Of a stretch of DNA of 8,056 nucleotides, positions 1 through 6,028 are shown in pieces. The translations under genes were made by a program, and so were the position numbers. This DNA comes from Flavobacteriaceae bacterium. Lineage in GTDB: Bacteria > Bacteroidota > Bacteroidia > Flavobacteriales > Flavobacteriaceae. Position 1 is the stretch's first letter. Every line of letters starts with the position of its first letter. The notes below the pieces were generated by a model that was given only the letters and a program-made list of their open reading frames with translations, was not told the origin of the DNA and searched no databases. Location of the stretch: the NCBI GenBank assembly GCA_023301205.1, contig JALZVC010000030.1, positions 1-8,056 on the forward strand, read 5' to 3'.

Positions 1-16
1 GTTTTAATTAATTGCC

Positions 17-24
17 TAACTTTG
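17..24 (+). promoter_or_regulatory. Bacteroidota -7 promoter element
   Basis: TAACTTTG is a perfect match to the Bacteroidota sigma-A -7 consensus TAnnTTTG. It lies 25 nt before the ATG at 50, giving a short leader of about 20 nt. The partner -33 TTTG box would fall outside the window, so only half of the promoter can be seen. It would drive the SPOR-domain gene separately from anything upstream. Confidence 0.55.
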
Positions 25-49
25 TGGCGCCCCAAAAACTGTTAACCTT

Positions 50-1624
50 ATGAATGTTAGTTCTTTTCTACGCTATTTTTTTATCTTAATTTTCTCCTCT
101 TTCACGCTATTTGCACAAAAAGACACCCCATTTACGGCACAACAAAAAATGTATGTAAAAGGGAATTCTGTACTTATTGGGAATACTGTATTAGGCAAGC
201 ACCCAGAATATGCATTTGATGAGGTTAAAGTATTAAATGACGAAGTGCCTTTAATCTATGTAGATATTGATGAAGATACGTCTACATTTAGCTCGAGCGG
301 GGCGTCATTTACACTACCTCAAACAACTCAGAAAATAAAATATGCGGCGCTGTATTGGGGAGGATTATATCCTGCACAAAGTTCATCAAAACGTAATGGT
401 AAACGGAGAATTAAGTACAAATACCTTGGGGAACGTGATCCACAGGTACAAGAAGTTAAGTTAAAAGTAAATGATACGGATTATCAAGATGTCATTGGTC
501 AAGTAATTTATGATAGTAAGGCAAAAGGACCTTTTGCTAAAGAATCTCCTTATGCTTGTTATGCAGATGTAACAGCGCAACTCTCTGCATTGAAAGACGA
601 TATTTCTATTACTGTTGCAAATATTAGGGCCACAACAGGTTTTATAGAAGGTGGCGCTGCGGCTGGCTGGCTGTTGTATGTTGTGTATGAAGACGATACA
701 CAAACTCCTAAATACTTTACATCGTACGCTGGCTTTAAAGAAGTAAGTAAAGAGGAGGTAGAAGTTGTTTTTCAAGACCTACAACCAAAAAATGAGAATA
801 CATCTTCCTCAAAAATTATGATGGCAGCCCTAGAGGGCGATACCAGAATAAAAGGTGATGCCTTGGCCATTTATAGCGACATAAAAGAAAATTTTATTTC
901 GTTAACGACAGAAGGAAGACCTTTTGATAATTTCTTTAATAGCACCATTAGTGTTGGTTATGATATTCCTACTACCAGAACGCCGGCTAGTAAAAATACA
1001 TTAGGTTTCGATTTATTAAAAATGAATGTGCCAGATAGCACTATCACAGTAAATACAACAGATGCAATTATAAAGTTGCGCACAGCGCAAGATCGTTTTT
1101 ACACCTTTTTTCTAGCTTTTGAAACGGAAATAGAAACTGTAGTTTTTGAAGCGCAAACAGAAAGTGTAGCTGTGGTCGAAAAAGTAGATGAAACGATTGA
1201 AGAAAAGGTAAATCCGCCAGTTGTTATTACCCCAGAGACTACTGTTAGTAGTGTTCCAGTTACTGTTGTAAAAACAGAAGTAGTTGCAGAAGTGGAGACC
1301 CCCGTGATAAAAAATACTAGCAATGATCAAAAACTACAACGAGAACTTTATAAGATAGCGAACAGCCCATCTATTGCATCTAGTGGAGAGGTATCGGGTT
1401 ATTATTTAGTAACAAACGTTTTTCAAAGTAAAAGAAATGCTACACGCTGGAAAGAAAGATTAAACAAAGAAGGCTACAATGCACGCACATTTATTAATAA
1501 CGCTACGCAAGCAACGTATGTATATATAGAGAGTAGTGAAACTCCAGAACAAATACAAAGCCGCAAAGAGGTTGTGAGGCAAATTCCGCATTTGTCAAAG
1601 ACTTGGATTTGTCGTGTTAACTAG
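50..1624 (+). CDS. Secreted SPOR-domain protein with a flavobacterial surface-protein-like N-terminal domain
   Basis: The protein has 524 residues. Residues 1-22 form a signal peptide: Arg8, a hydrophobic run of Phe/Ile/Leu, and likely cleavage after the Ala of LFA-Q. Residues about 32-360 resemble, from memory, the N-terminal region of very large flavobacterial surface or gliding-associated proteins, with segments such as YVDIDEDTSTFSSS, AALYWGGLY, SPYACYADVT, GWLLYVVYED, ALEGD and NTLGFD. Residues about 361-440 are a Val/Thr/Glu-rich linker without obvious structure. Residues about 447-522 form a SPOR domain (GYYLVTNVFQSKRNATRWKE, then ARTF and TYVYIE), the fold that binds peptidoglycan stripped of stem peptides. 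No T9SS sorting domain follows, so the protein probably stays in the periplasm; the single N-terminal signal fits Sec export. A septal or cell-wall role is inferred from the SPOR domain. The function of the large N-terminal domain is unknown. The start is supported by the signal peptide and the promoter just upstream. Confidence 0.85.
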   Translation: MNVSSFLRYFFILIFSSFTLFAQKDTPFTAQQKMYVKGNSVLIGNTVLGKHPEYAFDEVKVLNDEVPLIYVDIDEDTSTFSSSGASFTLPQTTQKIKYAALYWGGLYPAQSSSKRNGKRRIKYKYLGERDPQVQEVKLKVNDTDYQDVIGQVIYDSKAKGPFAKESPYACYADVTAQLSALKDDISITVANIRATTGFIEGGAAAGWLLYVVYEDDTQTPKYFTSYAGFKEVSKEEVEVVFQDLQPKNENTSSSKIMMAALEGDTRIKGDALAIYSDIKENFISLTTEGRPFDNFFNSTISVGYDIPTTRTPASKNTLGFDLLKMNVPDSTITVNTTDAIIKLRTAQDRFYTFFLAFETEIETVVFEAQTESVAVVEKVDETIEEKVNPPVVITPETTVSSVPVTVVKTEVVAEVETPVIKNTSNDQKLQRELYKIANSPSIASSGEVSGYYLVTNVFQSKRNATRWKERLNKEGYNARTFINNATQATYVYIESSETPEQIQSRKEVVRQIPHLSKTWICRVN

Positions 1625-1628
1625 TAAA

Positions 1629-2270
1629 TTATTTTCTTCCGAAATCTGCTGGGATTTCACCCCAAGCTTTTGTTTCCCATTTAACTACTTGCGTTTTATA
1701 AGTGTTCGTCTTTAACCAAGCCTCTGCGCGCTTCACTAATTCTAGAAGGTCTTTGTTTTTAGGTCCCCATGCAAGTTTTGTGTTACAGCGTTTTTTCTTA
1801 ATCCAGCCCATTGCAATACGAGAATCTGTGTATAAAATGCGATCACTTTTATGTTTTTGCAGATAGGCAAGACCGTGGACAAGGGCTAAAAATTCGCCCA
1901 CATTATTAGTTCCTTTTTTAAAAGGGCCTTGATGAAACAACTGCCTTTTTGTTTGCGTATCTACCCCGCGATATTCCATAATACCGGGATTACCACTAGA
2001 CGCTGCATCTACAGAGATAGAGTATAAATTAGGCACGCCATAAGCTGCTTTTTCTGAGGTAGAAAGCGTTTTCTTTTTTTTGCCAAGGCCTTTCCCTTTA
2101 TAGTCTTTGTATTCTTTATTAAAAGCAATTTTAGCTTCTTTCTGCGAAGCAAAACTCATGTATTGCGCACCAGAAATCCCTTTTATAGCAACCTGGCATT
2201 TTTTCCAGCTATTATAAATCCCTGCGGGATTACCAAACCAGACTACATAAAATTTCTTCTCTTTACCCAT
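1629..2270 (-). CDS. Ribonuclease H with N-terminal viroplasmin (hybrid-binding) domain
   Basis: The 213-residue enzyme degrades RNA in RNA:DNA hybrids, which clears R-loops and primers in the cytoplasm. Residues about 6-51 are the caulimovirus-viroplasmin/hybrid-binding domain (KFYVVWFGNPAGIYNSW, then GAQYMSFASQKEA). A Lys-rich linker at 52-70 (including KGKGLGKKKK) joins it to the RNase H domain at about 82-213. The four acidic catalytic residues are visible: D88 in SVDAASSGNPG, E116 in NNVGEF, D139 in YTDSR and D209 in IPADFGRK. The Asn and Gly following D88 and the GEFLAL helix are typical of the family. I chose the ATG at 2270; a TTG one codon upstream (2273) could also start it but adds nothing conserved. 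The gene converges on the SPOR gene with only 4 nt between stop codons. It could be named rnhA, but the hybrid-domain family is annotated inconsistently, so I leave the symbol blank. Confidence 0.93.
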   Translation of the reverse strand: MGKEKKFYVVWFGNPAGIYNSWKKCQVAIKGISGAQYMSFASQKEAKIAFNKEYKDYKGKGLGKKKKTLSTSEKAAYGVPNLYSISVDAASSGNPGIMEYRGVDTQTKRQLFHQGPFKKGTNNVGEFLALVHGLAYLQKHKSDRILYTDSRIAMGWIKKKRCNTKLAWGPKNKDLLELVKRAEAWLKTNTYKTQVVKWETKAWGEIPADFGRK

Positions 2271-2287
2271 CAATACCTGTTAATTAA

Positions 2288-2295
2288 TAAATGTA
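2288..2295 (-). promoter_or_regulatory. Possible -7 element for the RNase H gene
   Basis: On the minus strand TACATTTA matches seven-eighths of TAnnTTTG, with A for the final G, and lies 17 nt before the ATG at 2270. It is followed by ATTAATTAAC, the same run that follows the stronger purN element. No -33 box is clear at the right distance, so this is a weak call. Confidence 0.3.
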
Positions 2296-2314
2296 AACTC
2301 ACAAATCACTAACA

Positions 2315-2420
2315 TTTTTCACTTCGTTCCTGCAAACTACTACTTCCACTCCCCACTGTCACTGAAAACTTTTTCACTTCCTGCTCCCTACTTCCAACTC
2401 CCCACTTCCCATTAAAAACT
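2315..2420. repeat. Two-copy imperfect tandem repeat, pyrimidine-rich on the + strand
   Basis: Unit 1 (about 2315-2369) and unit 2 (about 2370-2420) share a common order of blocks. Both begin TTTTTCACTTC and then CTGC. Next comes TACTTCCACTCCCCACT (2341-2357) in unit 1 and TACTTCCAACTCCCCACT (2389-2406) in unit 2, which differ by one base insertion. Both end in an AAAACT block. The units are about 55 and 51 bp. Unit 2 ends over the purN stop codon (2419-2421). There is no reading frame across it. The composition contrasts sharply with the AT-rich spacers elsewhere in the window. It could be a decayed genomic intergenic repeat or simply slippage-prone filler; I see no strong hairpin that would make it a terminator. 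Confidence 0.7.
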
Positions 2421-2988
2421 ACTCGCTAATCAACCCATCAATCACTTTAGGCAACCAATCATATTCCAATTGATGTACTTTTTTTGCAACATCTTCGGGT
2501 GAATCGCTAGGCAAAAGAGCCGTTTGTGCTTGAAAAATAATGGCGCCTTCGTCATAATTTTCATTCACATAATGAATAGTTATGCCCGTTTCTGTTTCTT
2601 TATTGTCTACAACGGCTTTATGCACGTGTGTTCCATACATTCCTTTTCCACCATATTTAGGGAGCAATGCTGGATGTATATTTAGCACTTTATTTGGAAA
2701 TTCTCGAAGTATGATTTCAGGAAATTTCAGAAGAAAACCTGCGAGAATGATAAGGTCTGGAGCGAGTTTTTTAAGATTATCAATAAGGCCATCGGGCGAT
2801 AACATTTCGGCTTTACTAAACGCTAAGGCCTTTATATCTGAGGATTTAGCACGTTCTAGCACTTTGGCATCCTTCTTGTTTGACAGCACACAGACAACCT
2901 CAGCACTTTGAGAAGTCGCAAAGTAGTTTATTACGTTTTGAGTATTGGTACCGTTACCCGAAGCAAAAATCACCAGTCGCTTCTTCAT
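2419..2988 (-). CDS. purN: Phosphoribosylglycinamide formyltransferase (GAR transformylase)
   Basis: This cytoplasmic enzyme moves a formyl group from 10-formyltetrahydrofolate to glycinamide ribonucleotide, the third step of purine synthesis. It is 189 residues, shorter than the E. coli enzyme (212) but a length I regard as usual for flavobacteria. The phosphate-binding N-terminus reads VIFASGNGTNTQNVI (6-20). The catalytic segment NIHPALLPKYGGKGMYG gives N103 and H105, corresponding to E. coli N106 and H108. The third catalytic residue is D146 in NYDEGAIIFQ, corresponding to E. coli D144. ETGITIHYV at about 133-141 is also characteristic. The start ATG at 2988 leads directly into the first beta strand, so the N-terminus is complete. 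The gene stands alone on the minus strand, divergent from acpP, and is not in a pur cluster here. Confidence 0.95.
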   Translation of the reverse strand: MKKRLVIFASGNGTNTQNVINYFATSQSAEVVCVLSNKKDAKVLERAKSSDIKALAFSKAEMLSPDGLIDNLKKLAPDLIILAGFLLKFPEIILREFPNKVLNIHPALLPKYGGKGMYGTHVHKAVVDNKETETGITIHYVNENYDEGAIIFQAQTALLPSDSPEDVAKKVHQLEYDWLPKVIDGLISE

Positions 2989-3021
2989 AATGTTTTGGGT
3001 TTTCTAGAGGTTAATTAATTA

Positions 3022-3029
3022 CAAAAGTA
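3022..3029 (-). promoter_or_regulatory. -7 promoter element for purN
   Basis: Read on the minus strand, TACTTTTG is a perfect TAnnTTTG match, 33 nt before the purN start. An AT-rich ATTAATTAACC run follows, in the predicted start region of the transcript. No good TTTG is present 19-21 bp further upstream, so the -33 half is weak or absent. Confidence 0.5.
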
Positions 3030-3039
3030 AGGCATAGGG

Positions 3040-3053
3040 TTTTCACTTCGCTC
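3040..3053. repeat. Third partial copy of the intergenic repeat motif
   Basis: TTTTCACTTCGCTC matches 13 of 14 bases with TTTTCACTTCGTTC at 2316-2329, the start of tandem unit 1 on the other side of purN. The two sites are in the same orientation and are both non-coding. The match is short and could be chance, but both copies flank the same gene. Confidence 0.4.
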
Positions 3054-3071
3054 AGAAATGTTTAAATTACA

Positions 3072-3097
3072 ACCACATTTTAAATATAAAATGGTGT
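3072..3097. promoter_or_regulatory. Imperfect palindrome between purN and acpP
   Basis: ACCACATTTTA (3072-3082) and TAAAATGGTGT (3087-3097) are inverted copies pairing at 9 of 11 positions around a 4-bp centre. The right arm covers the place where the acpP -33 box should be. This could be an operator for the fatty acid genes, for purN, or for both. It could also be an accident of AT-rich sequence; no known regulator is implied. Confidence 0.35.
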
Positions 3098-3114
3098 TTT
3101 AAGTTAAAATATTT

Positions 3115-3122
3115 TATTTTTG
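3115..3122 (+). promoter_or_regulatory. -7 promoter element for the acpP-fabF-rnc unit
   Basis: TATTTTTG fits TAnnTTTG perfectly and lies 31 nt before the acpP ATG. The leader that follows is very A-rich (eight A in a row shortly before the start). This is common before strongly translated Bacteroidota genes, which seldom use Shine-Dalgarno pairing. No clear TTTG -33 box is seen; the palindrome at 3072-3097 occupies that spot. Confidence 0.55.
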
Positions 3123-3153
3123 CCACTTATTAAATTTAAAAAAAACAAATATT

Positions 3154-3387
3154 ATGTCAGACATTGCATCAAGAGTAAAAGCAATTATCGTAGATAAATT
3201 AGGTGTAGACGAGAACGAAGTTGTTAACGAAGCAAGCTTCACTAACGACCTAGGGGCAGATTCACTAGATACGGTAGAGCTTATTATGGAATTTGAAAAA
3301 GAATTCGACATTCAAATCCCAGACGATCAAGCAGAAAACATTGCAACCGTAGGTCAAGCAGTTTCATATATCGAAGAGAACAAATAA
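3154..3387 (+). CDS. acpP: Acyl carrier protein
   Basis: This 77-residue acidic protein carries growing acyl chains on a 4'-phosphopantetheine arm during type II fatty acid synthesis in the cytoplasm. The attachment site is Ser37 in the [10 protein letters not shown] motif (residues 34-43), which sits at the start of helix II as in E. coli (Ser36). The recognition helix continues as [20 protein letters not shown], acidic as expected for docking with FabF and other partners. Length and composition are normal. It is the first gene of the probable acpP-fabF-rnc unit, with 11 nt separating it from fabF, and has its own predicted promoter. Confidence 0.98.
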   Translation: MSDIASRVKAIIVDKLGVDENEVVNEASFTNDLGADSLDTVELIMEFEKEFDIQIPDDQAENIATVGQAVSYIEENK

Positions 3388-3398
3388 GATAATTCTTT

Positions 3399-4652
3399 AT
3401 GGAACTTAAGCGAGTTGTAGTAACAGGACTAGGTGCCCTAACACCCATTGGTAACAACATCACAGAATATTGGGATGGACTTAAAAATGGTAAAAGCGGA
3501 TGCGCACCTATTACTCATTTTGATGCTGGAAAGTTCAAAACACAGTTTGCTTGTGAGGTAAAGAATTTTGATCCTTTACAACATTTTGATCGTAAAGAGG
3601 CTCGTAGACTAGATAAGTTTGCCCAGTATGCATTAGTGAGTAGCGATGAAGCTATTCTGGATGCTGGAATAGATCTTGACACTGTAGATAAATTTCGCGT
3701 AGGCGTAATCTGGGGTGCTGGTATAGGAGGAATCGAAACATTTCAAAATGAAGTAACAAATTTTTCAGAAGGGGACGGAACACCACGTTTCAACCCCTTC
3801 TTTATTCCAAAAATGATCGCAGATATTGCCCCAGGTAATATTTCTATCAAACATGGATTTATGGGGCCTAACTATACAACGGTCTCAGCGTGTGCGTCAG
3901 CTGCTAACGCAATGATAGATGCACTTAACTATATACGTTTAGGAACCTGTGATATTATTGTTACTGGTGGTAGCGAAGCTGCAGTAATCGAAGCTGGTGT
4001 AGGTGGTTTTAATGCGATGCATGCATTGTCAACTAGAAATGATGATGAAGCAACTGCTTCTCGACCTTTTGACGCTAACCGTGATGGGTTTGTCTTAGGT
4101 GAAGGTGCTGGAGCCCTAATTCTAGAAGAATACGAGCACGCAAAAGCACGTGGCGCTAAAATTTACGCAGAACTTATAGGTGGCGGAATGTCAAGTGATG
4201 CCTACCATATGACAGCTCCTCATCCTGACGGAATAGGAGTAGAACGCGTGATGCTTAATTGTTTACGAGATGCTGGTATTGACGCTAGCCAAGTAGACGC
4301 TATTAACACACACGGAACCTCAACACCTCTAGGAGATGTTGCAGAATTAAAAGCAATTAGTAAAGTTTTTGGTGCTCATGCACATGGCATCAATATAAAC
4401 TCTACAAAATCAATGACGGGACACTTACTAGGTGCTGCCGGAGCTATAGAGGCAATTGCAGCTATATTATCTATGCAGTATAACCTTGTACCCCCAACGA
4501 TAAACCACAAAACGGTTGATGAAAATATTGACCCTTCTTTAAACCTTACACTTAATAAAGCGCAAGAACGTGAAGTGAATATTGCTATGAGTAATACTTT
4601 TGGTTTTGGAGGACACAATGCTTGTGTGTTGTTTAAAAAATTAGATGCCTAA
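3399..4652 (+). CDS. fabF: 3-oxoacyl-[acyl-carrier-protein] synthase II (KAS II)
   Basis: The 417-residue condensing enzyme adds a two-carbon unit from malonyl-ACP to acyl-ACP. The start RVVVTGLGALTPIGNN is typical. Active-site residues are all visible: nucleophile Cys165 in TTVSACASAAN, His305 in NTHGTSTPLGD, Lys337 in NSTKSMTGH and His342 in the same motif. These sit two positions after the E. coli FabF residues 163, 303, 335 and 340. The GFGGHN loop at 402-407 near the C-terminus carries the gating Phe. The two-His pattern marks a decarboxylating elongation synthase rather than FabH. It directly follows its acyl carrier protein and lies 6 nt before rnc. FabB-type activity cannot be excluded from sequence alone, but the acpP neighbour favours FabF. 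Confidence 0.97.
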   Translation: MELKRVVVTGLGALTPIGNNITEYWDGLKNGKSGCAPITHFDAGKFKTQFACEVKNFDPLQHFDRKEARRLDKFAQYALVSSDEAILDAGIDLDTVDKFRVGVIWGAGIGGIETFQNEVTNFSEGDGTPRFNPFFIPKMIADIAPGNISIKHGFMGPNYTTVSACASAANAMIDALNYIRLGTCDIIVTGGSEAAVIEAGVGGFNAMHALSTRNDDEATASRPFDANRDGFVLGEGAGALILEEYEHAKARGAKIYAELIGGGMSSDAYHMTAPHPDGIGVERVMLNCLRDAGIDASQVDAINTHGTSTPLGDVAELKAISKVFGAHAHGININSTKSMTGHLLGAAGAIEAIAAILSMQYNLVPPTINHKTVDENIDPSLNLTLNKAQEREVNIAMSNTFGFGGHNACVLFKKLDA

Positions 4653-4658
4653 AAAAAG

Positions 4659-5402
4659 ATGGCACCTTTTAAAAACATATTCAGTCCCCGTTCTACTAAG
4701 GATGGGGATTTTTTTTTGGTAATTACCAAACTACTTGGCTTTAAACCCAAAGACATCTCTTTATATGAAGAGGCATTTACCCATAGATCTACTAACGAAA
4801 AAACAAGTGAAGGGCACGCCCAGAATTATGAACGGTTAGAATTTTTAGGAGATGCTATGTTAAGTTCAGTAATCGCTGCCCATCTTTACAATAAAGTTCC
4901 AGGAGGTAACGAAGGTTATCTCACAAAGATGCGGTCTAAGGTAGTGAGTAGAGAACACCTTAACGAGTTAGGGCGTGATCTAGAACTTATCAAACAAGTG
5001 CGTACTAATATCCCAATAAAGCAATTTGGCGGTAACATACACGGTAATGTTTTTGAATCATTAGTTGGCGCAATATTTCTAGATAGAGGATATAAATACT
5101 GCGAAAAATTTATCAATAAGCGCGTTATTAAGCCTTATGTTGATATCGAAAAACTAGAAGGAAAAGTAATTAGTTATAAAAGTCTCTTTATAGAATGGTG
5201 CCAGAAGCACAAGTCGCAATTTAAATTTGCCGTATATGAAGATACCGGAAATGACAAACTAAAACATTTTGCTGTAAAACTACATTTAGATGATAAGGTA
5301 GTGGGCAAGGCGAGAGCCACCTCAAAAAAGAAAGCAGAAGAAATGGCAGCGAAAAGAGCCTACTATAAACTGCAAAAAGCTATTGACAAAGACTTTTCAT
5401 AA
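4659..5402 (+). CDS. rnc: Ribonuclease III
   Basis: This 247-residue endonuclease cuts double-stranded RNA, including rRNA precursors. An N-terminal extension of about 20 residues beyond E. coli (226 aa) precedes the catalytic domain (about 30-160). The signature NYERLEFLGDAML supplies E58, E61 and D65. The second motif reads HGNVFESLVGAIFLDRGY: E133 matches E. coli E117, but the residue at the D114 position is Asn130. The double-stranded RNA-binding domain occupies about 172-240, with the KARATSKKKAEEMAAKRAYYKL helix region clear. The start is fixed by the KNIFSPRSTKDGDFF opening, which I recognise from other Bacteroidota, and by the 6-nt gap after fabF. No convincing terminator follows. Coupling of rnc to fatty acid genes is common in bacteria. 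Confidence 0.96.
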   Translation: MAPFKNIFSPRSTKDGDFFLVITKLLGFKPKDISLYEEAFTHRSTNEKTSEGHAQNYERLEFLGDAMLSSVIAAHLYNKVPGGNEGYLTKMRSKVVSREHLNELGRDLELIKQVRTNIPIKQFGGNIHGNVFESLVGAIFLDRGYKYCEKFINKRVIKPYVDIEKLEGKVISYKSLFIEWCQKHKSQFKFAVYEDTGNDKLKHFAVKLHLDDKVVGKARATSKKKAEEMAAKRAYYKLQKAIDKDFS

Positions 5403-5511
5403 TCTTTGACTTTCTATAGCGCCGCGACTTACTGCCCCTACTTGACTACATCATTGGTAAAAATCACGTAAATTTAATATAGAGTTAACCCATCAATAGT
5501 TGGGTAATGCC

Positions 5512-5519
5512 TATTTTTA
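5512..5519 (+). promoter_or_regulatory. Weak -7-like element before the IPExxxVDY gene
   Basis: TATTTTTA matches TAnnTTTG except for the last base and lies 17 nt before the ATG at 5537. The 134-bp spacer 5403-5536 has no better candidate and no convincing terminator for rnc. Transcription of the pyk unit may therefore start here or read through from rnc. Confidence 0.25.
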
Positions 5520-5536
5520 TGCTGTAATAGTTTTAT

Positions 5537-6028
5537 ATGGGTGTCCAAAGACTAATTTTAACTGACGACTTTACAGAAGACTTCTTGCTCGTTGCGATTC
5601 ATTGTAGCGAGGAAGCGTATAAGGTTGCGTTTTTGTTAAACCAATTTGCTGGATTAAGATTAAAACGAAGTAGAAAAGATCTGGAATTCTCTAATGACGG
5701 TCTAGTGATAACATTTCCGCTGTTTGATTTTGAAGATGCGATGCATTATATTGATTATGATTTGGTGGCAAATAAATGTGTGTCTAAGTCTGCCAGAATA
5801 ACAAGTAGCGGAAGTCTTTTTGGAGACAAGAATATTTCAGACATAATTACAACCCACTTAATACCCGAATATAAGAAAGTAGATTTTTTTCTGAAAATTT
5901 CTTCAGATGCTCCATCGGTCGCAATACGTAAGATTGTGGCAGATATTAATAGCATAAAGCAGATAATTTCTGCTTACCAAATAGATACAGAACAACTGAA
6001 GTCTATAAATAATTTAATTTTTGACTAA
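5537..6028 (+). CDS. IPExxxVDY family protein, function unknown
   Basis: The 163-residue protein belongs to a family named for a motif seen here as LIPEYKKVDFF (108-118), with Phe117 in place of the usual Tyr. The N-terminal part (LTDDFTEDFLLVAIHCSEEAYKVAFLLN) and the basic stretch LRLKRSRKDLEF (40-51) are also family-like. There is no signal peptide, membrane segment or known catalytic motif, so it is probably a small cytoplasmic alpha/beta protein. The C-terminal third (about 126-160) looks helical. It is followed by pyruvate kinase with a 1-nt TAATG overlap, so the two proteins are probably made in step. I recall this gene sitting between rnc and pyk in many flavobacteria. A role in regulating or assembling pyruvate kinase is only a guess from position. 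Confidence 0.88.
   Translation: MGVQRLILTDDFTEDFLLVAIHCSEEAYKVAFLLNQFAGLRLKRSRKDLEFSNDGLVITFPLFDFEDAMHYIDYDLVANKCVSKSARITSSGSLFGDKNISDIITTHLIPEYKKVDFFLKISSDAPSVAIRKIVADINSIKQIISAYQIDTEQLKSINNLIFD

Noticed and set aside
461..775. Open frame on the minus strand inside the SPOR-domain gene (104 codons)
   Set aside because: It lies wholly opposite a well-supported coding region and its translation is Cys/Ile/Phe-rich with no recognisable domain. Similar open frames opposite purN, fabF, rnc and pyk were dismissed for the same reason.
1099..1330. Thr/Ser/Val-rich minus-strand open frames opposite the linker of the SPOR gene
   Set aside because: The composition is the mirror of the repetitive Val/Thr/Glu linker codons on the plus strand; overlapping frames with no start signal are not credible genes.
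1640..1657. Perfect 6-bp inverted repeat GAAATC / GATTTC just inside the RNase H gene, considered as a terminator for the SPOR gene
   Set aside because: The stem is short and AT-rich, it encodes the conserved end of RNase H, and no T tract follows on either strand.
5387..5408. CAAAGA / TCTTTG hairpin spanning the rnc stop codon, considered as a terminator
   Set aside because: The six-pair stem has only two G-C pairs, a 10-nt loop and no following T run; it is too weak to call.
5488..5519. ACCCA / TGGGT stem followed by a T-rich run, considered as an intrinsic terminator after rnc
   Set aside because: The stem is only five pairs and six bases separate it from the T run. It also overlaps the only promoter-like sequence before the next gene.
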